Shown here: piece after piece, positions 21,901 through 35,600 of the stretch
How positions within the stretch are numbered: position 1 is the stretch's first letter
Layout: each line of letters opens with the position of its first letter
Assembly: GCF_026230105.1 (NCBI RefSeq)
Contig: NC_079485.1
Coordinates: 11,664,872-11,728,871 of the forward strand
Direction of reading: 5' to 3'
Length of the DNA: 64,000 nt
DNA from: Diorhabda sublineata
Taxonomy: Eukaryota; Arthropoda; Insecta; Coleoptera; Chrysomelidae
Notes under the pieces: model-generated
Told to the model about the DNA's origin: nothing
Databases searched by the model: none
Seen by the model: only the letters and a program-made list of their open reading frames with translations
Translations under genes and position numbers: made by a program

Positions 21901-23188
21901 TAAAGTGATTTGCAAATTTATAATATTTTATTTCAGTTAGGGTGGTAACATCAAGGGTAAAAATAACGTTTTTTTTTTCTATAAAATATAAAATCTTATT
22001 TTCGTCATAACTCCGTAATTTTATGTATCACAAAGTTTTATAAAGTCTCATTTGAATAGTTTTTGGAAGTTCTTTAAAAAAGACCCGATATATTTTTTTG
22101 TAAAATTGACCGTTTTCCACTCATTCAATTTTTCCAACTCTTCGGTTCACTAAATAAGTTTCACCTTTAATAATCATAACTTGGTTTGTATTGTATTCTT
22201 GTTTTCTTTTTATTTTTTTTAAACCTACATTTAAACTCCTTATAGTTGTTTTTGAGTTATTTGTGAAAAATTGATTACAAATATGTTTTTTTTTGTAACA
22301 AAAATTCAAAATTTCAATCACGAATAAGTCAAAAAGTAATTACTAATAGACTAATTTGTGTTTCGATGCTTTTTTCTATCGATTTCTACGGTTAGTTTCA
22401 ATAAAAAAATTAGCTCATATCGGCATAGGGTAGACTTTTCTTTTTAAGGTATTTACTATCTACTGTTAAAATTTCAAGCAAATCGATGTATCCTGATGGA
22501 AACCTGAGGTAAAAACCGTTGTTCACTGGACTATTAGTAACAAATCCAAAAAATAGTTCTGATTTATTATAGTTAAAATACGCAGAACATGCAGTTTTAA
22601 AAACTTTGATTTGTGCATTCTTCAAGTCTTTTCACAGCTTGGGTATACTTTCAGTACTTTGATACATTATATCACCATTTTTATCTCATAAAATTTAACT
22701 ACTAAGAGGTTTCAAATCATTAAAATTATTACTAATGAGTTGAAGAAAAACATTCATGAGGTATACTGATTTTCATCTATTTCATTTTCAACAACTTATT
22801 TATTCTTAGATCTCAATGAGTTGGTAGTAGATGAAATAAACAAATTAATGCCTAGTGTTAACGTATGTGGTGCTTTTCAGAGAATATGATTAAATACCAA
22901 AATAAGTTTAGTTATTGTTAAAATGCGCACACTCAGAGTATTATCAATAGAAAAACACAAGAACTTTCATTTTATCGCATAAATTTCTTTGTAATTTGTA
23001 ACGAAATAATTTTGCCAATCAGTAATTTTACGAGAAAAACTTATCTCTAAATGGGGTCAGTTTTTGTTTTTCCCAAAAGGGATTTCGAGTAAAAAAAAGT
23101 CGTTCAGATGTTATGTTTTCATTTATTTTTTGTAACAGTAGTTTTAACAATGCAACAGGACAAATACTTTCATCCATTTCATTTTTTG
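21901..23188. other. AT-rich intergenic DNA
   Basis: No supported gene. Short open frames at 22121-22321 and 22410-22625 on the minus strand have no recognisable motifs and look like chance frames in AT-rich sequence. Part may belong to the neighbouring Crypton-like relic, but its expected C-terminal half is not readable here. Confidence 0.4.
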
Positions 23189-23835
23189 TTATCTATTAAC
23201 TGTTTGCCAAAATTTTCGACCCACCCTGTATGGTGTTGTATTCAAATCTTCTTGTTGAAGTTCCATCTTGATTTTCTTCTTCTTTAAAATGGTAAATTTT
23301 ACAGTTTGCAGCTTCTCCCCTCTCCAAGCTAATTCATAAGAAGCTATATGAAAGATTCTTTTTTGTAATCCCTCTGGGTTGTCTATATTTAACAATTTTG
23401 CCATTTTTACTATATATACTTTCTTGTTAAATGCTACAGAACTTACTTTTCGTTTCTCTGCAATAACTTGTAAATCTTTCCGTTCAATATTTCTTGCATC
23501 ACGAGCTTCTTTAAAAAGGCAAAAGGATCAAATTTAATATTGTATTTATTGAAATATTTTTCTTAAATCATCTTCGCAATGGAATTCCAAATTGTTTTAA
23601 CTACATATTCTTTATAATCTTCTCCATTCCTCTTTTTCATATTATAGGCTCAATCCTTTAATATATCTGCTACTTTTTGTAACGGAATTATTTTCGACAG
23701 TTCGCAATTTCGTACTTGATAAAACTCCATAAATTGTCTCTATATTGACTTTTTAGTATTTTTTGTGGATTGCGGGATTGCTTTTTCTATATTATTTGTA
23801 ATTTGTCGAGTTGAAGCTTCCCCAAAACGACTCAT
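23189..23835 (-). pseudogene. Crypton-like tyrosine recombinase relic, 5' half
   Basis: From an ATG at 23833-23835 the minus strand reads MSRFGEASTRQITNNIEKAI, an N-terminal SAM-like segment (RQFMEFYQVRNCELSKI), AYNMKKRNGEDYKEYVVKT, then after a frame change ARNIERKDLQVIAEKRK and finally NIDNPEGLQKRIFHIASYEL with AWRGEKLQTV. This is the start of the DUF3504/Crypton-type recombinase domain shared with KIAA1958-like proteins. At least three stop codons and one frameshift interrupt it. The catalytic C-terminal half with the Arg-His-Tyr residues is not found. Confidence 0.7.
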
Positions 23836-25089
23836 GTTGTAATGTTTCAGTATCAATTATCAACAATACTTAAATAACTGACAGGGCAGACATTGAAGTG
23901 ACTAGATGTAGACGATTAAGAGGAACAAGCGTTTCATTAGTGATAGAAAACACCTTTTTCATCGCTGTCAAAATGACAAAACAGTCATATCATACTTAAA
24001 TGACACATTTTATATAGGAGTTAATTTATCCCAGGAAAAAGTAACAAATTGAATAGAAATCTAATAAAGTAGAGAAAATACAAAATAGAAGTGAAGAATG
24101 AATCAAAGGTATAATGTGGTGAGGAGTCAAAGCTATTCACTTATTACCAAACTTTTTCACAACTGAAGCGTAATCCTCGAATGATTGTAATCTTTGAAGG
24201 ACGATTCGTTTTAGAACGTAGTAGGTGACTACATATATTAAAATTTACAAATTTTTGATATGTAAGTTCACTAGGAATCACTTTCTCAACACAAGGATAA
24301 GTATTTTCTAATGATTAATTGTGTAATAAATTTATTTCAATTATGGAATTACGTTTTGTTTATACATTTGTAATATTTATTGCATTCATAGTCCCGAATT
24401 AATAAGAAATGCATTCAACTTAAAATATGTTTCTGAAATTCAATTACAACAGATGATATTTTGAGCAAATGGAAGGCAACTAGGAAGTTTTGTTATGCAT
24501 ATTGAACACTAAAGTATCGCAAAGTAATTAAGCATTCTTCTATTCATCTAAGCCCTTTAGATATAAATTAATAAAATTTTCATAGAATTCATTAATCACA
24601 TTACTTTAATAAATGTACTATACAACTTAAGAACGGTTAGGTTTATTAAACAATGATTTTCTCAGTTTGGAAGTACATATTTTGATACCTACACTAAGTT
24701 AATCAGTAGTACTAGTGCTTTATAGGTAAATATGAGTAGAGTGCGCTGAAATTCCAATTTTTTTGGTATACTATACAAAAGTATTCGTTTTGAAAACAGA
24801 AATTGAATTAAATTTGATTTTGTCAAATTTCAGGTGCACTGGGATTTGTTTAATGATTCAGTGCAATAACATTTTAACTTCATGGTGTCTTTCTTTCTGC
24901 CAACATCAAATATTTTATTCAGAATATACTTTATATCAGAATATATCACACTATTGCTAAACTCCAGTTCGAGGAGCGGAACTCGAGGGAGCCGATAATG
25001 GCTACTCGGCTTCGATCATGCGGTGATATGCATTCATCGAGCCGACTCTGGGAATTGGAGTTTAATATGGATAAATTTTAATTCATATT
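23836..25089. other. Intergenic DNA and probable RNF220 3' UTR
   Basis: AT-rich; no coding sequence recognised. The right part lies just downstream of the RNF220 stop codon and probably forms its 3' UTR, including the GC-richer hairpin at 24959-25063. Confidence 0.4.
24959..25063. repeat. GC-richer inverted-repeat segment in the RNF220 3' flank
   Basis: The segment begins aaactccagttc and ends gaattggagttt (11 of 12 complementary). Its interior is unusually CG-rich for this window (ggagcggaactcgaggga, gccgactctggg) with further self-complementarity around tcgag/ctcga. It could be a small MITE or a structured 3' UTR element. Confidence 0.5.
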
Positions 25090-25161
25090 TTACATAAATA
25101 TTCGTCGGAGATCGGTGGGAGATGTTATCATACTACACTGCGGACAAACTTTCTTGATACC
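25090..25161 (-). CDS. RNF220: RNF220 last exon (end of RING)
   Basis: This 72-nt exon has acceptor gcag at 25162-25165 and reads GIKKVCPQCSMITSPTDLRR then IFM and TAA. It supplies the last two RING cysteines (CPQC) and the conserved C-terminal LRRI motif. It continues in phase 0 from the donor at 29024. Confidence 0.92.
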   Translation of the reverse strand, partial: GIKKVCPQCSMITSPTDLRRIFM

Positions 25162-28100
25162 CTGCAAAATAAATATGTAATTTAACACATTACATTAGTG
25201 ACTATCAATTATGAAGTTTTATTATTATGTTATGGAAGGTTAGTAAGATTCTATATTCGAGAAACGATCTAAACATTTACCATTGTCTAAGAAACTAGCT
25301 TGGTACATCATTGGTAGATATAAACATACATTGAAGCTCCAGTGACGGAGGGATCACTGATATGTTTGATAAATGATGAATAAATGTTAAAATAATGGTT
25401 GAAGGAATTTTATCAAAATGATTTAGCTTGTTTTAATTGATAAGGAACTCTCTATATATAATCAATAACGACTGTTTCAATAATTACACCCATCAGAAAA
25501 TCTAATTCCAAAATTCGATTTTCCTTTTTTAGAACGTAATTTGTAACGTTTTTCCATGTTAAAGGGGTAAATTTGAATGATACATTATGGCGCGCTGCGG
25601 AATTCTTTGCCTGGATCCAAAAAAGTTCTGTACAGTTAAGCTTGTAATAAATCTGTGGTGGAGGTGAAACGAACAGTAAAAACAAAGTTATTTATTAATA
25701 TTTCTAATCCTCGATATTTGGGTGCTACCGTTCAAGATACTACTGTTAGTATATTCTGAATACGAGTAAACAATTTCTCATAGTTTCTTCTAATATCTCA
25801 ATCATAGGAGGTAAATCCTCAATTTAAGTTCCGTTTCTATTTTTACCAGCAGTAGCGCTGCGATCGCAGTTCGGAACATGTGCGCCAGTTACTCATTTTC
25901 AGATCGCTGCTGCCTACTTGTTTTTATAGTACTTCTTTGATGTGAGTCTTAATTGAAAATGCCGCTGCTCGTGAAATCAGATCTGTAATTCGTTTCCTAA
26001 AAAAAACGTAAGTTTACAATCAGTGCTCCTGCTATGGATTTTACGCATATCAGATGATCAATAATTCATGAAATTAATACTGAAAAACTGAAATTCCGAA
26101 ACTTTGCTCACTCCTACAAGAATTTGACTGGGACGTGCTTGATCATCCTCTGTATAGCTTGGACCTCGCTCAAAGCGACTTTTATTTCTTCTTATACCTA
26201 AAATCTTTCTTTGATGGTCAACACTTTAGCGATGATGACGAGCTAGTTACAGTTTGGTGACCCATGGTTCATACATGGTATTCGAACCGTCATAACAAAC
26301 ATAAGTGGCTGATCCACAATTCAACAAATATTCCATCGAACTGATGATCTTGCTGAATTACATATTTTTAGTTTTAAATTACATTTACTTTTTCTATAAA
26401 ATACCAATCAATAATCAATATTGTACACTGTAATTTTAATTGTTAATAATGTCTTTTTGCTGTTCTAATTAAGTATCTTTTTAAAAAGTGCCTATTGCGG
26501 CATTTACTTTTAATTAGCTGAATGAACATGTTACTACATGATAGATAACATTGGCGACAAGCTTATATGAAGAAGGCATAAAAAATATTTTCATCAAAAT
26601 CTTGTTCTTCGAGGTTTCTGCAATGATCGTCAGTTTCAATGGAATATTGTTTTTGTTATTTATCAAATAAAAATAATTATATTATTTGACAATTTGTAAT
26701 TATAAAAATTGAGGAAAATTATTTTGTAGCGATTGATTGAATTTAAGCCACCCTGTATATATCGGCATATTTTGTAGATATTTAGCATATTATGTAGTTA
26801 TGTGTGGTATATGTGGCCCATTCGCATCGCCCGGTGAGATACCACCGCATCGGATCTAGTCGAAGCGAATTGGCCCTAAGGGTTCCAAGTTTTGTCGCTG
26901 TGCCGATGCGCTCGGTTCCCAGGGTGGGAAAAAGAGGGAAAAAAAAGCATGGTGACATATTCTAGATCAAAATATTCCGGAGTTAAAGTAGCATCCCGTT
27001 CGGATCTCCTAATGGAGGCTGATCTGGAGGATCGTTCAGACAAAAAATGTTTAAGGTAGATTTCTGCAATATACCAGGTCTTAATACAAGTCTAAACGCT
27101 GTACACCAACATCTGCAGTCAACGAAACCTCATATTCTGGCTCTAGTAGAAACAAAGGTGCCCTCAACAACATCCAAGGCTCATCTTGTATATCCGGGAT
27201 ACGACACACCCGATTCAGGCATAACTTTGGATTCGTCGTTTTCGTTAGCAATTATCTCTACAGGCAATTATCCTCAAATCCTGCCGATAAAATCGATTAC
27301 CTGCAAGCAAACCACTTAAATGTTCATCACGTCAGCTGGTTGAAATTTGCCAACAGAAATGATGGTGAGGGGAGGGAAACTGAAGATTTTGTTAAGAGTT
27401 CCCATTCGAGATGGCGACTTTGCTAGCATCTTAGACCTATTTCTAACAACAGACCCTGATTTGTACAACGCGATCGTTCATGTACAATCAGATGGATAAA
27501 ATCAGATCATACACTAATTACAGCAACGTGCGGACTAGAAATTCAAACTTAGGATCCACCAAGACCAAGTAAAGTTTGGCATTATAAATCAGGCAAATGG
27601 AAGCATCGGAAAGATTTCCTTTTTATGTTTTCTTGGAATGATGTTTACTTTAACTTCAGTGACCCTTCAGTATGTGCAAACAAGATTTCGGAAGTAATTT
27701 TTGCAGGTATGGATGCTTATATCCCTAATTTTTTCAAGGGTTCCGTAGACAACAATCCATGGCTTGATAAAAACGGCATTAGAGTAGTCAACAACAAAAA
27801 TTCTGCTCACAACAAATGGTGCTCAAATCCTAGTACCGAAAATCGTATAAACTTTGCTGCTTCGAAAAATACCTGCAAGCAGACCATAGATGCTTATAAT
27901 GAACGATATAATGAGAGAGTGAGAAACAAACTTCTCAATTGCCTATATAGATAAGGGACTTTCTGGTTTGTGACAAAAACGGTCAGCCAAGGCTTTTGTA
28001 AGTCAAAAAAAAGATAGGTGACGCAAAAGAGAAGGCGGATTTGTTGGTTCACATGTTTGCTTCAAATTCAACTATTGTTTCGCGGGGAAAACTACCACCC

Positions 28101-28710
28101 ATCCTGTCTGCATCCTGTCTTGGTACATTGAAGCCAGAAATAGAATTTCCACACTGAGATGTTGTAAATCTTCTCAAAGGCATGAACACCAATAAAGCTA
28201 CTAGCCCAGTTGGAATACCGCCCACCGTATTGAAGAAATGGCAGTTGAACTAACCGCTATGCAAACAGTTTTCTTTATCATATAAGATAGAGGTTTTATC
28301 CTCACAAATTGGATATTTGCTCGGGTTCAACCCATACCAAAACAGGAAAAAAGACGGTTCCCAACAACTACCGTCCGATTGCTTTAGTCCCAACTATTGC
28401 CAAGGTCATGGAGAAAGTCGTTAACCAGCTAATCTTGGGATATCTTGAGTTTGCTAACATGATCAGCTGTCGAACATAATCTCAGCTGCAGCAGTATTTG
28501 CAAGATCTATTTGACAGGTAGACGTGGCTCATGAACACAGAGTTCGCTTGCAGAATCTCAGGACTTGTATTTATCGGGACCCCTTCCTCAAAAACTGCAA
28601 GCCTGTGGAATCAGCTACCAAGACAGTTCAAGATCAATATTTACAGGTATCTCTACATGGTAGGCACCACTCGAACTACTCGAGTGTAATAGTATTTACC
28701 TTCTTGTGCT

Positions 28711-28773
<63 letters not shown>

Positions 28774-31479
28774 CTAGGAGTATATATATATATATTCCGT
28801 TTATAAATAATGGAGTTGTATACCGATGTCAAGCAAGCTAAAAACTCAACATGTATTTTTTGAGCATTTTGTCGAGGTATGTCAGATTTTGTGGTATCTG
28901 TTTGAAAAACCTGAGACTAATATTTCATTTTTAAGCAAAAAAATTGTATCTAGAGATTATTAATAAAATTACTATTAGAAAAATTCTAATTATACTACAA
29001 ATATGAGACCGGTGCTCAACTAACCAAGGTATGGAGCCAACATTCTTCACAGTGTACATGCCAGCAGACTGTTGATATAACAGGATTCTTGAAATTTTCC
29101 TGCAAACATAGAAAGTCCAATGTAGAATTCAGTTTTCGTTTGAAATTTATAATTTAAATTATTTATTAGCTTTCTAATAGATATTTCGTCTTATTGTCTC
29201 TTACATGTAAACTCAGATAAAAGACATTAAAAATTTATTATATGGAGGTCCATATCAAGAATATGAAGAACACATGAAGGTATATGATTTTAAACAATCT
29301 TCTTGAATTCAAGATCAGTACACTTTTGCATGTAACTGAATGATCCTTCCAAGTACTTTGTCTAGTCAGCACCAGACTAGAATACGTTTTTACAGACGTC
29401 AACTACTCCTTCGAGCGATAATATTGGTTACCAAGTCAGAGCTCTAAGGTAGTGTATAACTAACTGGGATTTTTTTGGGTCCAAATACTGGCTTGTTTCC
29501 TATGATGTGTGTAACCATGTATTGTCCTAATGCAGAATCAATTTCGATTCTTCTTATTCTCACTTTGCATTTTGTGACGTAGAATAGTGTAGTTAGTGTA
29601 CGTTAGTGCCTGAGTTCCAAACAAATTAATTTCAATAAGAAATATAAAATAACAATGCTTATGTTATAACAGGTTTAGATAATTAGATGAATGTTTATTA
29701 TAGAATGAAACTAAATTGTTTCATAATTACTAATTATAAGCCGAAAACATTCTAATTTAAAATAATTCAACCTCAAAATATATGGAGTGAATTGATTTAT
29801 ATTTAGCGAAGCTTAGAGGTAATCTGGCATAAACAAGTGTTTTCAACATAAAAAGTTTGTGTTGGTTGAAATATATAAAAACTACTTTTTGTAAACAGAA
29901 ATTAAATCGGAATCAACCATCATCTCTCAGACACTATTATATATTAAAAGCAACTCTTAAAACTTTATCTTAGACGGCAGTATGATCTTTTCGGTGTTTT
30001 TGAAGAAATATGTTACCATTTAATTTTTAATATTTTTAAAAGAAAAAATTTCTGCTTTTTCTTCTCCACAGAAATTATTTTTTGAACAAGCTTTTTAAAT
30101 TGACTTATGTATGAGTTCTAGTTATTGCCCCAACGATTCGCCTCAGACATCTTGTTAAATTCGACATATTGCATTTCTGGAATTTTTCTATTTATACCCA
30201 CTCCTAGAAGTTGATTCATCCGATCCTCAAATGGATAAGATACAATGTCGGAGTATTCTCGTAATGTAAGAAACTTTCGACCCCTAAAAAACATATACGG
30301 AGCATTTTTAGTTTCGTTGATACCTTTCAAGGCTTTTCCCTAAACATCATTTGAGGAAACAACTAACAGAAATCCAGCAACCGCAAATTCCCATTGTAAG
30401 ATTTGTCCAAGTTGTTAGCCTGAAGGACTTCGACAAGATCATTATTAAACCTCTAAATTATTATCATTATTATTATAATATTTAAGTTAAATATGATATT
30501 TATCAACATTCATTCAAAGTTTCGTATTTTTTGAATTATCCTAACATCTCAACATATTGTATTGTTTTAAGAACTAATTTGCTAGCAAAAACTTCAAATC
30601 TTACCAAGCAAATCAAACATTTGTAGCCTTCACCGTCTGTGCTACTGGAAAGTTCTCCCTCGGACTCTAATTGTTTGATTCTACTTCTCAGCTTATTGAT
30701 AATTTGTGCCCTATTACTGGGTTCAGCATCTGACGTAGTCACGTTACTATCACATTGCTGAGCATCACTTTCCACTTTTATTTCCACATCACCACTAGAA
30801 TTCACAGTCGCCACCTGAAAATTGAAGGCGAGAGTATGAAACGAGCTATTTGATTCATTTATTATTTATTACTATATTTTTATAGTTTGTTACCCACACA
30901 ACAAACAACGAGAAGTAAGATGAACTAATTATTTTTGGATCAGTTAGAAATGCATTATTCTGTACTATTTTAAATTTTTTAAGTATCTTTGTCTTCGCTT
31001 AACATCTTTACCTAATTAATAGTAGTTCGTTTGGAAACAGTGATAAGTAATTGATTTATATTTATAGTATAATCTTATTTTACACTCACATCCTCGCTTG
31101 TACAAATTTCTCGTCAAAGTTTATTCCTGCGATGGTTTATCCTGAAAGAATCTACCAGAGAGATCATTTCTGCTCCTGAAATTCCTTCTTGTAAGTTTAT
31201 TTTTATGTTTGATAAAGATTCTAAGCCAGTTAAAGGTTATTTCACTCATTTTCTGGACTTTCGTCTCCCTTGAATCCTTTATGACATGGCAAAATTTTTT
31301 TTAGAATAATTTTAATCCATCTAGTGTTTTCTAATCAAAATTCTATAACTTTCATTAGTTTTTTTTTGAAAATGGTCCAATCGAGGACCGAAACGTTGAA
31401 CGGATTCGACTATTAAAACGTTCTTAGCTAATCAGAAGTGGAAACAGATATTATTTATAAATATATTAGACTAAATTAA

Positions 31480-31530
<51 letters not shown>

Positions 31531-32549
31531 CTCGAATAAATGTTTTAGGTCAGTTTTAATAAATATCAACCCCATCGAGATATTGAAAAATTTGCATTTT
31601 ACTTATATGAAACTTTTGCTTTTCCCTCGTATAACTAACAGTGTCTGGTAATATTCATGTCTGTTCGGTTACTGATCATCAGGAGATATTGAGCTCTGCT
31701 GTAGCCGTAACCAAATTTATTGCTCTTGCGTTACTTTTTATATTTCACCGCACCAGTTTCGTCAAATTGTCACCACAAAACATGCTGGTGATTTACATTA
31801 GAATTTTGATTTTTTATATAAAACACCTTTCGCTGCAATTTTCAGCCTCGTCATAAATTGAAGTTATCTCATGAAAAAGTTATTTGTACTCTTTTTTGAA
31901 AAATGTGAACCATTTGTCTTAACTCCTAATAGTTAAAACTGGGTGAACAATTCTTTGTTCAGAAACAAAGGAAATCAACCCAATTGCGCCTCTCATTATT
32001 TTAGATTCTAGGGGTATCTGAATATAAAATTGATTTAATTTCTCGATTTGTCATATTCACTGTGAGGAAACTAAATATTAAGTTTTCAAATATTTTGGAT
32101 CAATTGTTTTAATATTTATTACTGATTGCGGAGAATAAAAAAAATCAAAATATTTTGAGATGCAGAATTTTGATACAATTGAAAATTTGAACTTTAAATT
32201 AAATGTGTGAGGTTATAACATGTGAATAGTATTTAATGTTTATAAAAGCTTTTTACCTGTGACTGCACAACGTCTTTATCTTTGTTCTCCTTCAACACTA
32301 CGTCATTTTCTGTGTATTGCGATGGACCAAATATACTTTCTTCTGGTTCGTTCCCGTCAACAATAACGTCGTCACCTTCATTATCTACATTTGTTCTACC
32401 CGTGCTTGTTGGTATCATTATACCACCAACCAATGAGTTTGTTCTTCTTCTCTGGGACTCCTGCCATTCTTCTAATTCGAAGTCGCTTTCTACATCTACT
32501 GTTTCATCCTCTTCATTCATAGCATTCTAAAAGTAAAATACAGGTGATA

Positions 32550-32609
<60 letters not shown>

Positions 32610-35600
32610 ATGCGATATCATGAATATAAGAGCTTGGAAATAATAAATTGAACAGGAAAACACCAAGTTTCCAAGATTTAATTTGAAAGTTTGTGGGGGA
32701 AATAAATAAATGATAGTTGATTGTTAAATGCGCTTTTAAGAATCTGAAGGCTATTTTGCTCTATTCGGATCTCGTTTACTTGAAATATGCCTATGGCGTT
32801 GCTGAATGAGTTACTTTCACGTAATAGTTGTAGCTCCGAATTTACCTCTAGAAATATGGATCTCACTAGGTATTTCACATTATTATTTCGTTTTTACAAG
32901 TTTCTTTCTCGTCTTCTGTAATTTCAAATGATTTTCAAGTTTTATTTGTTTATCTCATATACATATTTATAAAACAAATTTATTTGTCTTTCAACAGTGG
33001 ATGTTGTCCGTATTAATTTCCGAACATTCAGATAATAGTTTCCGAAAAACCCTATATCCCTATAGCTACTGATTTTGGGTGAAAAAAGGGGTGAGGTCGA
33101 TACATTCAAAGGCAGCAGTAGACAATATTAGAACACCAAAATTTCTACTAGCTTGTAGTACGACTGCAGACCTTTATGCGAAAAAATTCAGTCTCTTTGA
33201 AATTTCCATAGCATTACCAATGACGTTTAAAAAATGTTGTACGATAAAGTGTGGTTGTCCACCATAAGAAAAAATAGAGTATCTTCAAAACTAAATAAGC
33301 ATCGACGAAGTTACTAGATACAGTAAAAAGCACTATGAAAACGACTTCATTTAATGGAGTATAATGTTTAAGTAAAAAAGTTCAGGGGGAACAATACCAT
33401 ATTCGAACAATTTTTTTAATTTTGCGACAAAATGTATGGACCTGACATGCTGAGGAACTCATGTCAAACAATCAAAATACTTGGAATATCACAATATTCA
33501 CTGCAAACAGACGTTAAAGGTATAACAAAATTTAATTGTAATTTTATCATTAATCAATCACGTGTTTTGACATCCAAAACTTAATACCACCTGATATAAT
33601 AAAATTTTAAAACAATTAACGGAATGGAAAATTCCAGGTTACATACTCTCATTTATATCTAGTCATATATAAAAAGCAGATTCTCTCAAATAGAAGTTAA
33701 TGAGAAATATTTTCAGGGTGTTTATCTATGAACACGGAATACTTAAGGATCAATGATAATCAGGTCGCTTTTTGTTTTAAAACAAATATAGAGCGAAGCT
33801 AAGTTAGCGGCGAAAAGGATGTACTTATGTGAATGTGAATTAAGTATTAATATTTTAACAAAGAATCATTACTTAACGAAGCCATGGGTGACTACAAAAT
33901 TTATCACGTAGAATATTCTAGGATGATTGAATCACTCTCAAAGTTATTAAAAACTAATTAATCTTTACCTCGAATAATACTGGGATCGATAAGAACTTCA
34001 ACTGTCTGTCTACGTTTCAAATTTCATCTTCTTTGTTTGAGTGTTTTTTGCTTTTATTCCTCCCTGTTAATTAGAAGTTGTTACATTTGTGTGGCTCTTT
34101 CTAGTATTACTTCGACATTTTTTAATTTGACTGTGTATTTATTCCGCAGTTTTTAGTACCGTATTGTCGTGCACACATGATATTTCGTCGACTTCATGTT
34201 TAAAACGAAAATTTTAATATTTTTGCATAATATCGAGTAATTCCAATCTATTTGTTTCCATTACACAATATATGATAGAGGTACAAATGATTAATATGTG
34301 ATAGAAAAAATTACAAAAATATTTTTTTAGCACGCACATATAAAATGAACTATAAATTAATATTCTTTTGATTAATACCAAGAAGTGCAGCTGCCATTCG
34401 TTCCGAACTCTTTCATCATTCGGTTCATAATGTTTGAAATAACCAAGCTACCAATTGGTATCACATTTCTATGGGTGTATAAATCTGCGATCTATTACTG
34501 CTTTGGTTAGAGTATTTTGTAGTCAAGTTTTCATATAAAAACGTAAAACGAATTATAATTTTCGAAAACCGAAAAAATTTTTTTTTTACAATAATTAAAT
34601 GAATACAATTAATCTCAAAAGCGAACTAACTGATATTCATTGAATGAACTATACATATATTCAAGAGCGATACATATATTCATTACCAAGTTGTTTACAA
34701 TAATTCGTATTTATAATAAAATAATTGCTGATGAAGTGTTTACGATATTTAATACTATTGCGTTTTATAAAAAAATGTCCTAGAATTTTCTTCATGTAAC
34801 TAACGGAAGCGATATCTAACTAGTTAGTCAGCGTACGTTTTCGTCAATATTTTAAGTGAATAAGCTTTTTCAAACAATAAGTAGATACAACAATATATAT
34901 AAGACAATACATGTTTGCGTAGGGTGTTCAGAAAATGGTGCCGAATTTCGCTATCTAAAACCTCGAAAACTTAATTTTTTCAAATGGCAACCCCCATTTT
35001 TCTCTTTACCATTGGATTCTACGCTTTAAATTAAGGGGACTTCGTTAGTAAATTGATATATCTCAAATTAACGGTTTTTGTACAAAAACTAAAATTTTCA
35101 TGGTTTTTAATTGTCACCTGTTGATAGCGAACAACGAATAACAAAAGTTAACGTATCCAAAATTAAAATACTTTAGTCAATTAAAAAATATTTGAAAACA
35201 CTACAAAAAGAGGAGAAGAACGAAACTAGAAATTAAACTAAAGTAAATGTTCGAAATGTTTGCCCCCAACTTCAAAACATTTATGGATTCTTCTTAAAAG
35301 CCGTGCTCAGGGGCGTTTCGAATTTCTTGCGGTGAAAGAATTCAAAATTTATTCCGAACTCTTTCCTGCCAGTCTTCTTTTGTATGTAAGCGGCGAAGCA
35401 TACAAGATATCTTTTATACGACCCAAACAAAAATCTAATGGGGTGATATCCGGTGAACGGGGAGGCCATTGATGCAGTCCATCGTGTGCTATCGTTCGGT
35501 CTTCAAAATGAGTCTTTAACATGTTATTTACAAGCGCATTACCGTGTGGTGGGGCTCCGTCGTACTGATACCACAGCTGATTCCAATTCAGATTTAGTGG

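Noticed and set aside
28524..28841. 105-codon plus-strand frame
   Set aside because: Half is (TA)n, and the rest overlaps the true LINE C-terminus in another frame (LWNQLPRQFK).
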